DNA from: Neurospora tetraspora
Lineage: Eukaryota > Ascomycota > Sordariomycetes > Sordariales > Sordariaceae
Reading direction: 5' to 3'
Length of the DNA: 64,000 nucleotides
Assembly: GCF_033439725.1 (NCBI RefSeq)
Contig: NW_026944387.1
Location: 3,658,001-3,722,000 of the forward strand
The notes beneath the pieces are model-generated. The model was given only the letters and a program-made list of their open reading frames with translations, was not told where the DNA came from and did no database searches. Both the position numbers and the translations under genes were made by a program. Below, piece by piece: positions 1-12,821 of the stretch. Every line of letters starts with the position of its first letter. The first letter of the stretch is position 1.

Positions 1-265
1 GATACGATGCAGTCATTCCCGTCTTTTTGCGCTTTTCTTGATCTCTTCCCTGCTTTGGCTTCCATTGTCTCGTCTTGTCGCATTGTCGCCCGGCAGTCGC
101 TTTCGCAAAAAGTCACAGCAATCCAACATCGAATTGAGGTGGTGGAGTGGAGTGGGGAGATGACCGGAGATCCACACACAGGTCCCCGCCAATGCCAAAA
201 ACGTGCTGCAGAACGACCATCACAGGCTTCAAATGCCGCCGCAGGGACACCTCCAACCCACAGCG
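1..265. other. Left-edge sequence, no gene seen
   Basis: Ordinary-composition host DNA up to the first LTR. Short open frames exist on both strands but none shows a recognisable domain, biased codon use or splice structure. The last five bases (CAGCG, 261-265) are one copy of the target-site duplication of the neighbouring retroelement. Confidence 0.6.
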
Positions 266-473
266 TGTCAGTTTGGAGGGTTAAATCCAGCCAGTAAGGA
301 GAGGGTTCTAAAAGAGGACTGGCCTCCCAGCCTCCCCAAATAGCTACAGACCCCCCTAATACTCTAGGAGCCCCCAACTCTAATTCCACAGTACTCTTCT
401 CAAATATATACATACAATACAGAAATTTACTCATTTTTTATTAAATCAATCTACTTAACTGTACTTTTTAACA
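266..473 (+). repeat. 5' LTR of the Copia element
   Basis: This 208-bp direct repeat is paired with 6177-6384. It starts TGTCAGTTTGGAGGG. The copy matches its partner except for scattered transitions. Confidence 0.88.
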
Positions 474-3400
474 ATTAATAATCTGAATTATATTTTTTAC
501 ATTGTTTGCTGCGGTGCTCTGACTGGCCTATAATGATAGCACCAGTACAAGGTTGCTACAGTGAACTATGCACTTGTAGCAGAGCGGAGCGGAAGCGGTA
601 GGAAGTACGACAGCAATGCTGAAGGAAGCAGCGTAGTTGCAAGTACAATAAAAGGATGTTGTAAAAGAGGTCTTAGAGAGGACTCTGCTCTCAAGACAGA
701 AGATTACAGTGGACTCTGCACTGTGAGAAAAGACTATATTGTATTGCTTGACTTGTGCTTGCTTGCTTAAGGAGTGACGAACTGAAGGAGAGGAGAGGTC
801 TCTATATACATGGACACTAAGCATCTAGAAGCTTCTGTTGAATCCTGTGATGACAAATCAGTCTGGAAGAAATGCTAGCTAAGTTATAAGACTCTAGAAT
901 ACAGTGGCAAAACCTCTTGTATTCTAGTACATTCTGTGGGGACTGAGTCAACTGATTCCGTAGAAGGAATAGTTCAACTAGCCTTCTATACTACAAGGTA
1001 GTACAAGGCAGTTACAAGGTATAGTACTAGCCACACGTTAACATACATTACGCTAATATTTATAAAAGTATAAAAACAATACTAATTTATATTTTAATAC
1101 ACCCTATAACAACTAAATTAAATAACTATATCCCTATCCGACTCTACCCCTAAAATTAATCGTCCCTATCTTAATAAGCCTTCGAAGTTTAGAAATTAGA
1201 GTAAAGAGCTCTTAAACTACGTAGAAGACTTCGATCTTACAAACTTCATCCTAAATTTAGAGCCAACCATTTGGAAGCTACTCCCGCTTCGTATTAAGAA
1301 TTACGCCTTCAATTCTACGACTTTTCGCTATATTGAACATATTCGAAAAATCCTTAACGGCCTCAAATTAAGCACAATAATTTATATATCCCCTACCTAA
1401 ATTATTATAGCCGGAGCCGTACCCGCCGTAGCTCTAAAGTTCCCTAAAAGTATAGAAGTTATTAATTATTCCCCGGATTAATAAAATAAGGATATAAATA
1501 TTAAAATAACCGACCTTACTATTTTAAGCCTTTAAAAATATGAATATAATTACATTAACCAAATTTATAATATAAAATTCTACGAATTCTTTAAAAGTAA
1601 TAATATTAATATTCGAAAATAAATATAGAAAACAATCTACCCCTCCTACAAAATTAATAATTTTCTATTCCTCTTATTTATAATTAAATAATATACTAAT
1701 ATTAAAGTAGGCTATAATTACCGTAAAGAAGATACTTAAATTAAAGTCTATTAATAATATTATAACTATTTTCAACCCCTTTTAAATGAACCTAATAAGA
1801 GAAATAGAAGAATAAATAAATAAATTAATAAATAGGATACTATAATAATTAATACAATCCGGTATTGGGTTTTAGAAGTTATTATAACTAACATTTAATT
1901 TAAGGACCTCCTAAATTATTTATAGCTTATTAAACGTAATTAAATTTCTAGTATTTCTAAATACTTTAACGAAAAGGTTTCGGCTAATAACTTTAATTTT
2001 CGCCTTATATCCGGGAACTTCCGCCGTAAAGGATCAAATAAACGCCCTCCTTCTTTAATTAATAGAATTAAAATTTATAAGGGAACGTTCAATACAAACT
2101 TAACCTTTAATAATCTATAGAATAACAGTATTAAAGACGAGGACACTCCTCCTAATAGGATTTAAAATAATTAGCGTAAAAGGAAGCATAAATTTATAAC
2201 CGGTCGCAAAACCCTAATTATAGCCTTAAATCCTTTAATTCTATTACTAATAGCGTACTATAAAATATATTAATAAAGAACTTACCTAATTAAATACTAT
2301 TAATACTTCTTCCCTAATAGAATAATTAACCCTAAATAGAAATTTATCAAGAAGGTTTAAAATAGAATTAAGAAGAATATCTATAGCGATTGAAAATTAA
2401 AAAAAAAAATCGACCGCCTCGAATAGAAAATAAAATAAAATAGTAATAATAATAGTAATTAACTCTCTAACGAAAATACCTAAAAAGTAATACTAAATTA
2501 CAAAACTACTATATACTAAATGGTTCTCTAAATAGGAGGAAATAACTCTAATAACTTCTACCTCCTTAAAAATAATATAATCCTCGATTTAAGAAATTCC
2601 CTTTATATCTTCAACGAAATTATTTATTTTATTAACTTCTATTATACTTTTTACAATAACGGGCTTTGAACTAAAAATTCCCACATTCTTATTAAAAGAT
2701 ATAATAACGTCGATATTATAATTTAGGGCTACAAAGGGCCCAAAAAGCTCCGTTTCTAAAATATAGCTTTCTATCCTAATTTTACAACCAATTTTATATT
2801 TTTCTACCTCCTATATAAAAAAGGCCTCTACTAAAACTAATGGCTACCTAATAATTGCTTATAAATACTAAATTATTTATTCTTTTATTGTTTTATAAAT
2901 TAATACCGTTAAATAATTTTCAAAAACCTTTTTCTATCTCTTTTTAAAATTACGTTCTTTATTTAATATAATTAATTTAAGTTCTTAAATAATTATAAAT
3001 ACTATAAGAATGAAACTATTATTTAAGATTACCACTTTAAATACTACGGCCTTTAAATATTCAACCACTTTATTAACGTAATTAGCGCTCGCTTTAAAAG
3101 CCCCTCCACTATTTATTATATATATATATTGTTTTGAAAATTAAATAATAAATTAATTATAAACCTTGCAACTGTAACTATAACCTAAGAAAATAATTAA
3201 CTATAAACTTTTTTAACTATATAAAGAGCTGCTAAAAATATTCTACCGTAATATTTATTACTTATAAATAAATTAAGTATATTTAAAATTATTATATAAT
3301 AAACGATAAAATAACAATAATCGCTTCTTTCTTTAATAATTTGTTTACAATACTAAACATCCAATATAATATCCAATTTAAAATTATTAAATATAATAAC

Positions 3401-6176
3401 GAAATTGACAACTCTCACGCAATGAAAGAACTCTTCGCTCTAAGAAATATAATTATTAAGCCCTCTACTCTATACACCTAAGCTCAAAATGGTAGCTCAA
3501 AACGCTCGGGAAGTATTATTAAAGAAAAATTTAAAATAATATTATAGAACTCTTATTTCTCTAAAGATTTATAACCGGACGTCGTTTCTATAGTAATCTA
3601 TTTAATTAACTAATCCCCTAAATTCCTCTATAATTAAATATTCCTTCATAAACGATTTTATACTTTTATTACTAAATAAAATAAAAGATTAATAACCCTA
3701 TATAAATTAAATATCTCTTACCTTCGTATATATAATTATAAAGCCTTCGCTATAACTATTACTACCTAAAAGAAGGAGGAGAAATTATAGAAAATAAACC
3801 CTAAAGTATATATTAATTACCTTATTAAATACGTAACGTTATTTATTTACCGTATTTAGAACCCTATTATCAATATAATTATTAATATTCGCAATGTATT
3901 ATTTAATAAGGATATAATTTACTCTAAAGAAGTATTTATGGAAATATAATTTTTAAACATTTTATTTAACGAATTTACTATACTACTCTAAAAATATAAT
4001 TAAATAATTCTAATATTAGAAATCCTTAATTTTATTAGTAACCGAATCGACTTTAAGGATATTTAAGCGTATAATATTCCTAATGCCCTTTTTGAATTTA
4101 ATTAAAATTAAATTTATTAAAAAAGAAAGACCAACTGTATATCTCTAAAGCCCTAACTAAAGGTCTCAAATAACTTTATATTAATCGATTTTATATTTAA
4201 TAGGTACCCTACTCCTTTAAATTCGCTATAAAGTATTTACCGCTCGCTTTGTTCTTAATTAGGTTTTATTTTAACCTTTGTATTAAGGAAAAAATTTATA
4301 AAGGTTTTAAACCTTAAAAAGTAACTTTTAATACTAATAAACTTTACTAACCTATAATTATATATAATAATAAGCCCGTTACAAAAGCATAATTATAACG
4401 ACTCCTCTACAATTATAAAATTATTACTAAAAAGGAAGTTAATATATTAATAAATATAAATAAAACCTAATTTATCTATCAATCCCACCTCCCCTTAGCG
4501 TCCAAAAACTATAAATCTATTAATTATTATATCTTTTAAAAACTTTTTCAAATAAATAAAGTAAACCTATTTTAATAACTATGAAAAAATAATGATTTAG
4601 CTAAAGGTTAATAGGGACGAACCCTGCACTCGAAATAAATAAATCTTCGATTATATATAAGTATATACGTATAAATTCTTAAAAACGGTAAATTCAATAA
4701 AGTTAAAACTTATTTCGTCGTATATAGAAATTAATAAGTAAAAAAGGTTGGGTAGAAAACGTATACTTCTACCTTTGCTAATCGCTCATTTTATAACCTT
4801 ATTACTATAGTTATTCAATTTAATTTCGAACTTATTTAATATAATATTATTAAAACTTTCGTTAATATTTATATAAATAAAAATATCTATATATATATAC
4901 CACTAGAGTACAACGTCCTAAAGAAAGTCTTTAAAATATTTAAAGCCCTATATAGATTACAGTAGTCTCCCTTCCTCTAGTAATAAAAATTTATAAATAG
5001 TTTTAAAATTATAAATTTCGAGCTAATCTTTAAAGAATTATATATCCTTATTAATAATAATATATTCGTTTTCCATTACATTAATAATATTATCATTATT
5101 TACTATCCCAATTACATAATTAAAATTTAAAAATATATAGATAACTTTAATTAATAATATTATATAATTAAAGGAAACGAATTATAATAATTCTTAAGTA
5201 TCGAAATTATTCGAAATTATTAAATAAAAAAATTTAACTTTTTTAACGTTTATACTTATAAAAAATTTAATAATTTATAAACAATAAAAGAATTATAGCA
5301 ATCCCTATATTAAACGTTAAACTTATCTCCTTCTATGATAAAACCTCCCCTTACTTAATCTACCTCTATTAAATCAAAATAAAGTCGATACTCTACGCTG
5401 CTATTATTATTCGATTAAACGTTACCTTTACTATAAGCCGTTTGTTTAAATATAATTATAACCCTAATTTAAATTATTATAAGGCTATAAACAAAGTACT
5501 TTATTACCTCTACGCAACTGCCAATATAGCACTCTACTTTAAAAGAAATAATATTCTTCGTATTATTTCAAATTCATCATTTGCTAATAATTCTATAAAT
5601 AGAAAGAATTTACAAGGGTTTACAATTAAGTTTTTTAGCGGTTTAATTTATTAAGGCGCTACTAAGCAAACTACTATAGCTACTTCTATAATAGAAGTAA
5701 AATTCTTCGTAATAACTAACGTAACAAAAGAAGCTATTTTTATAATAAAATTAATTATTAATTTTACTATAAGGCTAATTAATCCCATCCTTATACTTAA
5801 TTATAATAATTAGTAAACAATTAAAATATCAATTATAAAAGCTACTAAGTTAATAATTAAATTTAAATACATGGATATTTATAAATATTAAGTAAAATAG
5901 GAGGTCTTTATTAGGAAAATTAAAATTAAATACTTATAGACTATGAAAATACTTATAAATAAGTTAACGAAAATATTAGATATAGAAAAAAATAAAGAGT
6001 TTATAAAGCTATTAGGAATAAATTTAATAAAGGATAAGGAATCAAGGAATAGAAAGAATGTAATATAGTATATCGAACTGGATAAAATTAACAAGGAGAT
6101 CAATCCTAGGATAATTATATAAATAGCTTCTTTTCCTAAGTAGTCTCGTCTCTATAAGACTTTAATTAGGGAAGTA

Positions 6177-6384
6177 TATCAATTTGGAGGGTTAAATCCA
6201 ACTAGTAAGGAAAGGGTTCTAAAAGAGGATTAGCCTCCCAACCTCCCCAAATAGCTATAGACCCCCCTAATATTTTAGGAGCCCCTAACTCTAATTCCAC
6301 AGTACTCTTCCCAGACACACACACACAATACAGAGATTTACCCATTTTTCGTTGAATCAATCCACTTAGCCGTGCTTTCTGACA
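6177..6384 (+). repeat. 3' LTR of the Copia element
   Basis: Partner of 266-473. It ends GCTTTCTGACA, followed directly by the CAGCG target duplication at 6385-6389. Confidence 0.88.
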
Positions 6385-7290
6385 CAGCGCCCATCACAGT
6401 TCCTGTTCGAGGGTATTCCCGGATTCTGATTGGTTGCAATTATAAAGATCATCACTCTGTGCCTGTGGAGTTGCACCTGCCTTCTCCCCATTTCCCATTT
6501 CGTGCTCCTCCCACGTGCTGAGCAACGGTTCCGTTCGCTCGCATAACTCGATCTTGAGATCTTGACATGACTTGCATTTGACATGGTGATGTTCGCTTCA
6601 ATCTTTAAATTGAATCTTCATATTTCGACATTGTTTCCTATAAGATCGACATTCCTGGGGACATGATGGCGGTCGCATTAACAACACCCCAGAGACGCCA
6701 CAAAGGTCAAGCATAGCTCCTATGGTTATGATATCAGCGCCATCATCCCCCTTGTAAATGTCGCTATAACGTCTGGTTTGCTAATGGGCGTCACTCGGCC
6801 CTCTTTCTTATTCTTCGCAGCTCTACTACGTCCAAAACGCTTGATGTTTCATGCTTACTTGACCCTTGCCATCGTCGGCCGTTGCGGTAGCATTGCTGAC
6901 CATGTAGTATTATTATCGACGGTCGGTCGGCAGAAAAAAAACCGCGGTCTTGCCGTCGTCATGAAAAATCACAGAAAAAAAGGGACGGGATATGTATTGT
7001 CCCAGAGATAATTTTTTGTTTGATTCCAATGTTCCTTTGACCCCAAACCGAAAGCCATTTTCCCGCGGTATAGGTATATGATATCAAGTGCTCAAGTTCT
7101 GCCATGAAAGGACAGAAAGACACGCTCGCTTGCTTTGTGTTTCCCGGCCCTGCCTGGTATGGTATCTGACTTCAACGAGTGTCCAAAAGTGTTTCAAAAA
7201 GACGCCTGCCCATGTTGTTTTTGTGCCCCTCTATATTCCGTCCCATCATCAACTCTCCAACTGTGCTGTGTAACCTTGCGTCATCTCTGT
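6385..7290. other. Intergenic, Copia end to methyltransferase stop
   Basis: Host DNA of ordinary composition. Open frames of 60-77 codons occur on both strands without homology I recognise. It probably holds the 3' UTR and terminator of the minus-strand methyltransferase. No RNA gene or repeat was seen. Confidence 0.5.
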
Positions 7291-9019
7291 TTATATAGCC
7301 GCCGACCGTGATGACCGGACTGATCGTGCGTAATTGTTGGGTATCGGTGGTTTCTGTCCGTAGACAATGTATCTGCAGATGGTGATGTCAGTGTCAGATG
7401 TTTGGCCTAACCCCGGTACCTTTGAGGAAGGGGAAAGGTTTAAAGAGAAGGAAAAGGAAGACTTACGTCAAAAAGTAAAAATGTACCCCCAGATTCCGAA
7501 TATCCTTCCTCACATCCACCAAAAACACCTCCACCTCCTCCCGCGACATCCCCAACCCCTTTGTGAAAATAGTCATGCTCACAGCATGCACACCCTCAAG
7601 AAAGTTGGTCATCTGCCACACGCCCATCACCTTTTGGTCCTTCCCTTTAGGCCACGGGTTCCCCGGTATCACGAGCTTCTCTTCAACCACGTTGACGAAC
7701 CCGGCTTCTTCCATCCACTGCTTGTACCTTCTCGGTGCTAGCATGTCTCTCCCCAGCCGTTGACCGCCCTCGACGTACATCCGCGTCCAGCGCTCGAGGG
7801 CGGTGCCAGCTATGGTGTTGTCCACCGATTGTATGTGGGGGTAGTAGTCCTGCCACTCCATCCAGCCGCCGGGGTTCAGTTGCTGGAAGGCGGAGATCAT
7901 GACTTCTTTGTGGGATTTGAAGGCGTGGAACATTAAGCGGAGGTGGACGTAGTCGAACTGTTGCGAGAAAATCCACTCATCTTCGGCGTCATCTACTTCA
8001 AAATGGCAGTTGGGAGGTACACTAATTGGTGAAAGGAGTTAGCCTGTTGACGGTGATACGAGGCTCCGACAGCATGCCCATGTTTGAACAAACGGTAAGT
8101 GGATAACTACTTACTACTCGGGCTGTATGGGACTTAGATCAGTCCCTACTATATGAGCCGCTGGATATTGTATTGCTGAAAATACCAACTGTTAGTCGAC
8201 CATTACAAAGTGTTCGAAGCCGCCTTGTTTTCTGCTCACCAAACTCGATTGCCCATATACCAGTCCCTATTGATGTTCGTTAGTGGAATTTCGTGTAATC
8301 TGGGCCTGAACAACCTTACCTGTACCAATATCGAGGACTGACTGTGGATTTGTTATTGGCGCTAACCCAAACTTCCCCTTCAGAAGGCGCATAAACACGG
8401 CATGTTGTAGATCTGCCAGCGAGGGGTGTTAATATCCTGAGACCATGTGCCCGACCTCGGTGATCTCCCCCGTGGAAACTTACCTAATCGGTCCTGCTCA
8501 ATCTTTTCCATGCAAAATCCCACGGTCAGCTCCCTACGTACCCCTCAAGAAAAGGCCAGACGTAACACTAACTTTGTCATTGGGCATCCAGTACTCTGCC
8601 GGCTCAAGGTCAGTTCCCGTCCACGTGAAAGGTTGCACCCGAGACACTTACTGCCCTGCTTGTACCTGTGAAACGTCCTCCCATGTTCTTCGACGTAGTT
8701 GTAAATGCTGGATCGTAACGAGGATGTCGACAGTCTGTAAGAGCGGGGCGCACAAGGAAGGCAAAACTGTCAGATAGCCGTTCACGTCCCGCCAGCAGTG
8801 AAACCTTCAGGGGAGGGAAGGATATGTGGGAGAGCGCTGCAAGAAAAAGACTGTTTTCACTTACGCCCCTGTTATGTCGCCCATAGCCGAGTCTGCGTCG
8901 GAGTCCACCTGGTTCTCGCGAGTATATGATTCAGCACTTGTCCTTGCTTTGTGCTGCGTTTGTTGAGCCGCTTCCCATTCAGGTCCGCCACCAGCACTTG
9001 CTAACTCCTTCGCCGCCAT
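7291..9019 (-). CDS. LaeA-like SAM-dependent methyltransferase (TAM type)
   Basis: This predicted class I S-adenosylmethionine methyltransferase belongs to the fungal family related to the secondary-metabolism regulator LaeA. Nine exons read in one frame: 8865-9019, 8652-8734, 8573-8595, 8484-8529, 8412-8320, 8240-8266, 8115-8175, 7467-8021 and 7291-7372, all minus. Together they give about 374 residues. Motif I is VLDIGTGTGIWAIEFA, followed by HIVGTDLSPIQPEYVPPN (motif II) and WIFSQQFDYVHLRL; the end YIVYGQKPP is typical of the family. The early part has NYVEEHGRTFHRYKQGKYW and EQDRLDLQH, also family hallmarks. Two exons are only 23 and 27 nt. The ATG at 9019 is the first that keeps this frame, but an upstream low-complexity ORF (9027-9851) may be an extra first exon. 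The target of methylation is unknown. Confidence 0.88.
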
Positions 9020-9026
9020 GATCTTT

Positions 9027-9851
9027 TCATCCGTGAGGGAAGTCCTGGAAAATTACCCTTTGCTCACTTACACTCAGCCCAGCTGAAAATTGCCCGCTAT
9101 TGATGTGGTCACCCGACACCATGGCCTCCCTTTCCGGATCGTTATTCGCGACATGGCGAGCGTAAGCTGGATCGTTTGGTGCTAGATCCTCGACTTCTGT
9201 GGCCGCCGGCACATACGACGAAGTAGACACCGCTGATTCGGAAACCGGCGTGTACACGTACGACGATGACGGATGTGCTGATGAGGAGGAAGCTGACGCG
9301 CCTGATGTCGACGGTTGTTGCTGATGTTCTGATATGGCGGCTTCAATGGCCTCGTCGTCGCGGAAAGGCTCGTAGTATTGATGGGTGTGTTGGAAATAAA
9401 CGTCGCCGGGGACACTTGGCGCAGTCTTTGAGCGTGCCGGTTGCGGTAGTAATCGTGGCGGCAAGGGCGACGGAGAGGCTGGTGTTGGCAGGCGCGTCGA
9501 TGTTCGCGTTGGTGGTAGTTGCGTCAGGTATGTCTGTGCTCGCTCTGGTACTGGGGCCGGGGCCGGTTTGGGGGCCAAAGCTGGCAAGTTTGGCAACGAA
9601 GATGACGACGGGAAAGGAAGCGGCGACGGCGATTGTAATGGCGATTGCAAAGTGCTCGATCGCGAATATTGTGATGGCGGTGGTGGTGGTGGCGGCGGTT
9701 GATACGAAGGATGCTGGCGGTTCTGCTGGGTCGGCTGGTTGAGCACTGGACTCGGTTGTTCTTGGTCGCAATGATCGCCTTGATATGGTCGCTTCCCCTT
9801 TCCCTTCCCTTTCCCCTGCCCCTCTCCCCCCGAAGCTTCAGACATTTCCAC
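9027..9851 (-). CDS. Low-complexity ORF, possible N-terminal exon of the methyltransferase
   Basis: A 274-codon open frame starts with MEMSEASGGEGQGKGKGKGK. It is rich in Pro, Ser and Gln, with a run of eight prolines, and no folded domain is visible. It stops only seven bases before the methyltransferase ATG. A 49-nt candidate intron with donor GTAAGT (near 9070) and acceptor ending AAAAG (9023) would join it in frame to that gene and remove the stop, giving a protein with a disordered N-terminal region. Alternatively it is a separate gene, or 5' UTR with a chance open frame in GC-rich DNA. A second overlapping minus-strand frame (9524-10702, about 390 codons) is also open, so openness alone proves little here. 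Confidence 0.4.
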   Translation of the reverse strand: MEMSEASGGEGQGKGKGKGKRPYQGDHCDQEQPSPVLNQPTQQNRQHPSYQPPPPPPPPSQYSRSSTLQSPLQSPSPLPFPSSSSLPNLPALAPKPAPAPVPERAQTYLTQLPPTRTSTRLPTPASPSPLPPRLLPQPARSKTAPSVPGDVYFQHTHQYYEPFRDDEAIEAAISEHQQQPSTSGASASSSSAHPSSSYVYTPVSESAVSTSSYVPAATEVEDLAPNDPAYARHVANNDPEREAMVSGDHINSGQFSAGLSVSEQRVIFQDFPHG

Positions 9852-12708
9852 TTGTCCCCACGGTCGCTATTTTTTCCCCTTCTCGTTTGACGACCAACGA
9901 CTGTCGACTTGGATCGAATGTCGTGTCGCACCGTAACGCCCCCCGTATCTTTTCGGCGACGCCTCTTTGCCGTCGACACTCGGGACTCGGTGATGACGAC
10001 TCGGAGGGCGTTCGTGAATGGCGCAATTGCTGTTCCTCGATAGGCTGTGTGGGTTTCTTGGTTCTCGGGGCGATCTTTCTGTTCGCGGAGGTGTCCGATG
10101 GGCGTCGGCGTCGGCGTCGGCGTCGCGCGACCTGGCTGGCGAGGTATGTTGTTTGGAAGCACAAACGGCAAACCGCAAACTGACGCTTGTCCCTGTTGCT
10201 GACTGGATGCTGACTGATGGATTGCCACTGGAGGAGTTCCCCGCCGCCAACACGTGGCGCTGGATGTTGGCCCGTTGTGCCCCGTTAACGTTGTGTGCGG
10301 TGCTCCGTGACCCGTCGCGCCGGGTGAGGTTTCGGTCGGGTAGGGCGGCCGCTGGATGTCGTTCTGGAGTCGCTGGAGTCTGGGCTTTCCACTTTCAGGG
10401 CAGAGGTCGCACAAGGGGACATGATGGGCGATTATGGGGCCAGCACCAAGCGGTAAAGCTTCCAGTTGGTCGATGCTGGCGAACGGTCCCCGTCGCGTCA
10501 GCATGCTGTGGTAGGGGTGCCCCAGCATCGTTAGCACCGGAACAGCACACCCGTAACCGCAACGGCCGGTGGGAAAGGTTACCTTTTCATTCCAGAATGC
10601 CCCTTCACGGACATGAATCTCTTCCGGAAGCCAAGCCGGTGGCGCTACATTTCTGGGCTGCCGTGGTGATGACTGATGACAGGACGGCCGGCTGGCGGCC
10701 AAGACTTAAACACGGCGAAACTCTGGAGAGAAGGACCTAATGCCTGCCAAACAGGTGACAGCAGGTGGGCCCTGTGCAGTCATTGCTTCTGCATGCGCAT
10801 TATTTGATCCTGCAACATCGCACTTCATCTCCTTGAATTTCCGATCTTCATCCTCCCCAGCTGAGGAATTAACCAGTTCCAGAAACATTTGATGCGCCAT
10901 CACCACCGTCCTCAATATTAACACCAGACATTCACGGCTTTCAATGTACTAGGCCAGGCGACACTTGAGAGCGCTTATAGCCCGTTTTTGTTCGGCCTGT
11001 CATCGTTGCAGATAGCACAGTCAAAGTCGGTGCTGTGTCGCAATATCGAGACAAACTCAAACAGCAGGGCAGTCGATCTTCTCACCACCACAACCCAAGG
11101 AAGCTTGAAGAAAACGAAACTAGAGGTCATCACGGGGAATCAAAAAGTAAACGATAACGTACTTGCATCTCTCCGACAATAGACAACTTGGAAGCGATCA
11201 GTGTCACCGTAATGTCGCACCCAAAACCACCCAAGACCTGAAAGAGGAAAGAAATGGAAGACCTGCCTCCCCTTCTCATGCGAATCACACCCTCGGACTC
11301 CCATTCCAACGCTCTCTCATAATCCTCGCATTTCTGGCGCTTTATTCGGCCCTCGCCGGTCACCCATCTCAACGCCTCTAAGTGCCGAAACGGTCTGTTA
11401 CTCACGTGTCCGGCGTTCAAAACCGTTGCCAAGCCAGACACGGTTGCGATCCTGTTTCTTTGGTTTTCTTTGGGTTTTTTTTTTTTTTTTTTTTTTTGTT
11501 GGTCTCGGTCTTGCTTTCGATATTTCTAGGAACTTCGTTCGATCTGGCTCCGGGGCTCCGGACCCCACTCCGGCCTCGGCCCGGGCCTTGGACTCCCGGC
11601 GCAGCCCCACAAACCCGTGGGGTCGAATGCGTCGGTGCCCGTCTCGCCGACCGGCTCCCACTTCGATATTTTCCGAAGAACGTTTCCCATCAACTCCCGA
11701 TTTTGCCCAGTTTCGGAGACTTGCAGTGTTGTGGCACTCTTGCAAACTCCGCCAGCAACTCTAGGGTATCCCGAGCCTCATTGAGTAGAAAAAAAAAGTC
11801 AACATGACTCCAGCTCTCAATATGGGCTCTTTGTTCCTCTTATTTCTGAACTCGGAATTTGCCTTCTGCTAGTGTGAAGGTGGCGCTTCAAAAACACATT
11901 GTTCTGCCATTCCAACTAATCTCTCAACATCTTTTACTTCGGTCGCGCTTCATAAGGCGTCGTGGGCTTTCCAGTCTTTGTCGGGCCTACGATGCTGCAG
12001 AGTTGACGGCTAAACACTATTCTGCTGGAAATACATGTGGAAGACGGGTAGTCGGCGACTTCAAGTGGTGTCGTGTACCCGTGCTGTGAAAAGCCGCTTT
12101 CCTCTTTCTGGGGGGCGGAGACGGAAACCCGAATTCTCGGGCATCACTTCAAGAGTTTATGCATCTGGGGAAGCTAGTTGAGCCTCCGCCCGGTAAATGA
12201 AACACCCTTGGCATCGATTTCTGTTATGCGTTCCCCCAATGCCCGAGAATTGGTGTCAGAGAACGTCGCAGTCGTCGATAGCGCTCCCTCCATTGGCGCG
12301 CATGGGATAAAGTGGCGGAATGTCACGGGCCAACTACTTCCTGAATAGGGTCACTGACGGAGATCAACCCCCGAAACACTCGGCTAAAACTGGAGGTCAC
12401 CTTTATGCTGGATGGGGTATACTTGACCGATTGGCGGCGTTTATGTTTTGCGATCCCCGTAGTGGCATGGACTTCAAACGCATCACTTGACACGATCGAG
12501 CGTCGAATATGGTTGGAGGGCATCTCAAGCATTGACGATCAGGTACGCGGAAGAAATGGAAAAGACGGCGCCAGAAGATCGAGTTCCTATCAGCCGGCCC
12601 AATGAGCTCAAAGTTATCGCCAAGCTGGAAGTTAAGGAATTTTTCCATGGTGCGGCTAGCATGGCCGTTTGAGATATCGAAACTGGGTTGGCATTGACCA
12701 AAGTGCTG
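9852..12708. other. Long gene-poor stretch upstream of the xylanase
   Basis: About 2.9 kb without a gene I can support. Contents are the likely 5' region of the methyltransferase, a minus-strand open frame in 9524-10702 of uncertain meaning, a 23-T run at 11475-11497, and unremarkable sequence. No tRNA, 5S rRNA or transposon ends were found. It is plausible regulatory DNA for the divergent methyltransferase and xylanase genes. Confidence 0.5.
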
Positions 12709-12717
12709 TATTTAAAG
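12709..12717 (+). promoter_or_regulatory. TATA-like box of the GH10 gene
   Basis: TATTTAAAG lies about 105 bp before the xylanase start codon, a reasonable spacing for a fungal promoter with a 60-80 nt leader. It is assigned by position and sequence only. Confidence 0.4.
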
Positions 12718-12821
12718 GCGTTGCCTCGCCGGTGCTGAAGTCAAGAGCTGAACGTTAGACGAAGCACCCTTCCCATCCTCAAGCCTCATTCTCTCGGTTC
12801 ACAGGTTCAGACTTCTTCACC

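Larger units (their letters stand above)
266..6384 (+). mobile_element. Ty1/Copia LTR retrotransposon, fossil
   Basis: This is a complete-length but decayed Copia element. Two direct repeats of about 208 bp (266-473 and 6177-6384) begin TGTCAG-like and end CTGACA-like. The same five bases, CAGCG, flank both sides (261-265 and 6385-6389), so the outer ends are firm. The interior is read on the plus strand. Near 5442-5660 a short open stretch matches the end of the Copia reverse transcriptase/RNase H region (AINKVLYYLYATANIALYF, then the LQGFTIKFF type motif). Most of 1040-6170 is extremely AT-rich and broken by very many stops, as expected of RIP. About 480-1035 is far less AT-rich. LTR differences are mostly C/T and G/A, so their divergence cannot be used as a clock. 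The element is not functional. Confidence 0.9.

Noticed and set aside
7683-7976. 97-codon minus-strand frame starting MDFLATVRLRPPP
   Set aside because: It is a shadow of methyltransferase exon 8 in another frame.
9524-10702. 392-codon minus-strand frame overlapping the low-complexity ORF
   Set aside because: It overlaps another long open frame on the same strand, has Arg/Pro-biased composition typical of GC-rich chance frames, and shows no domain.
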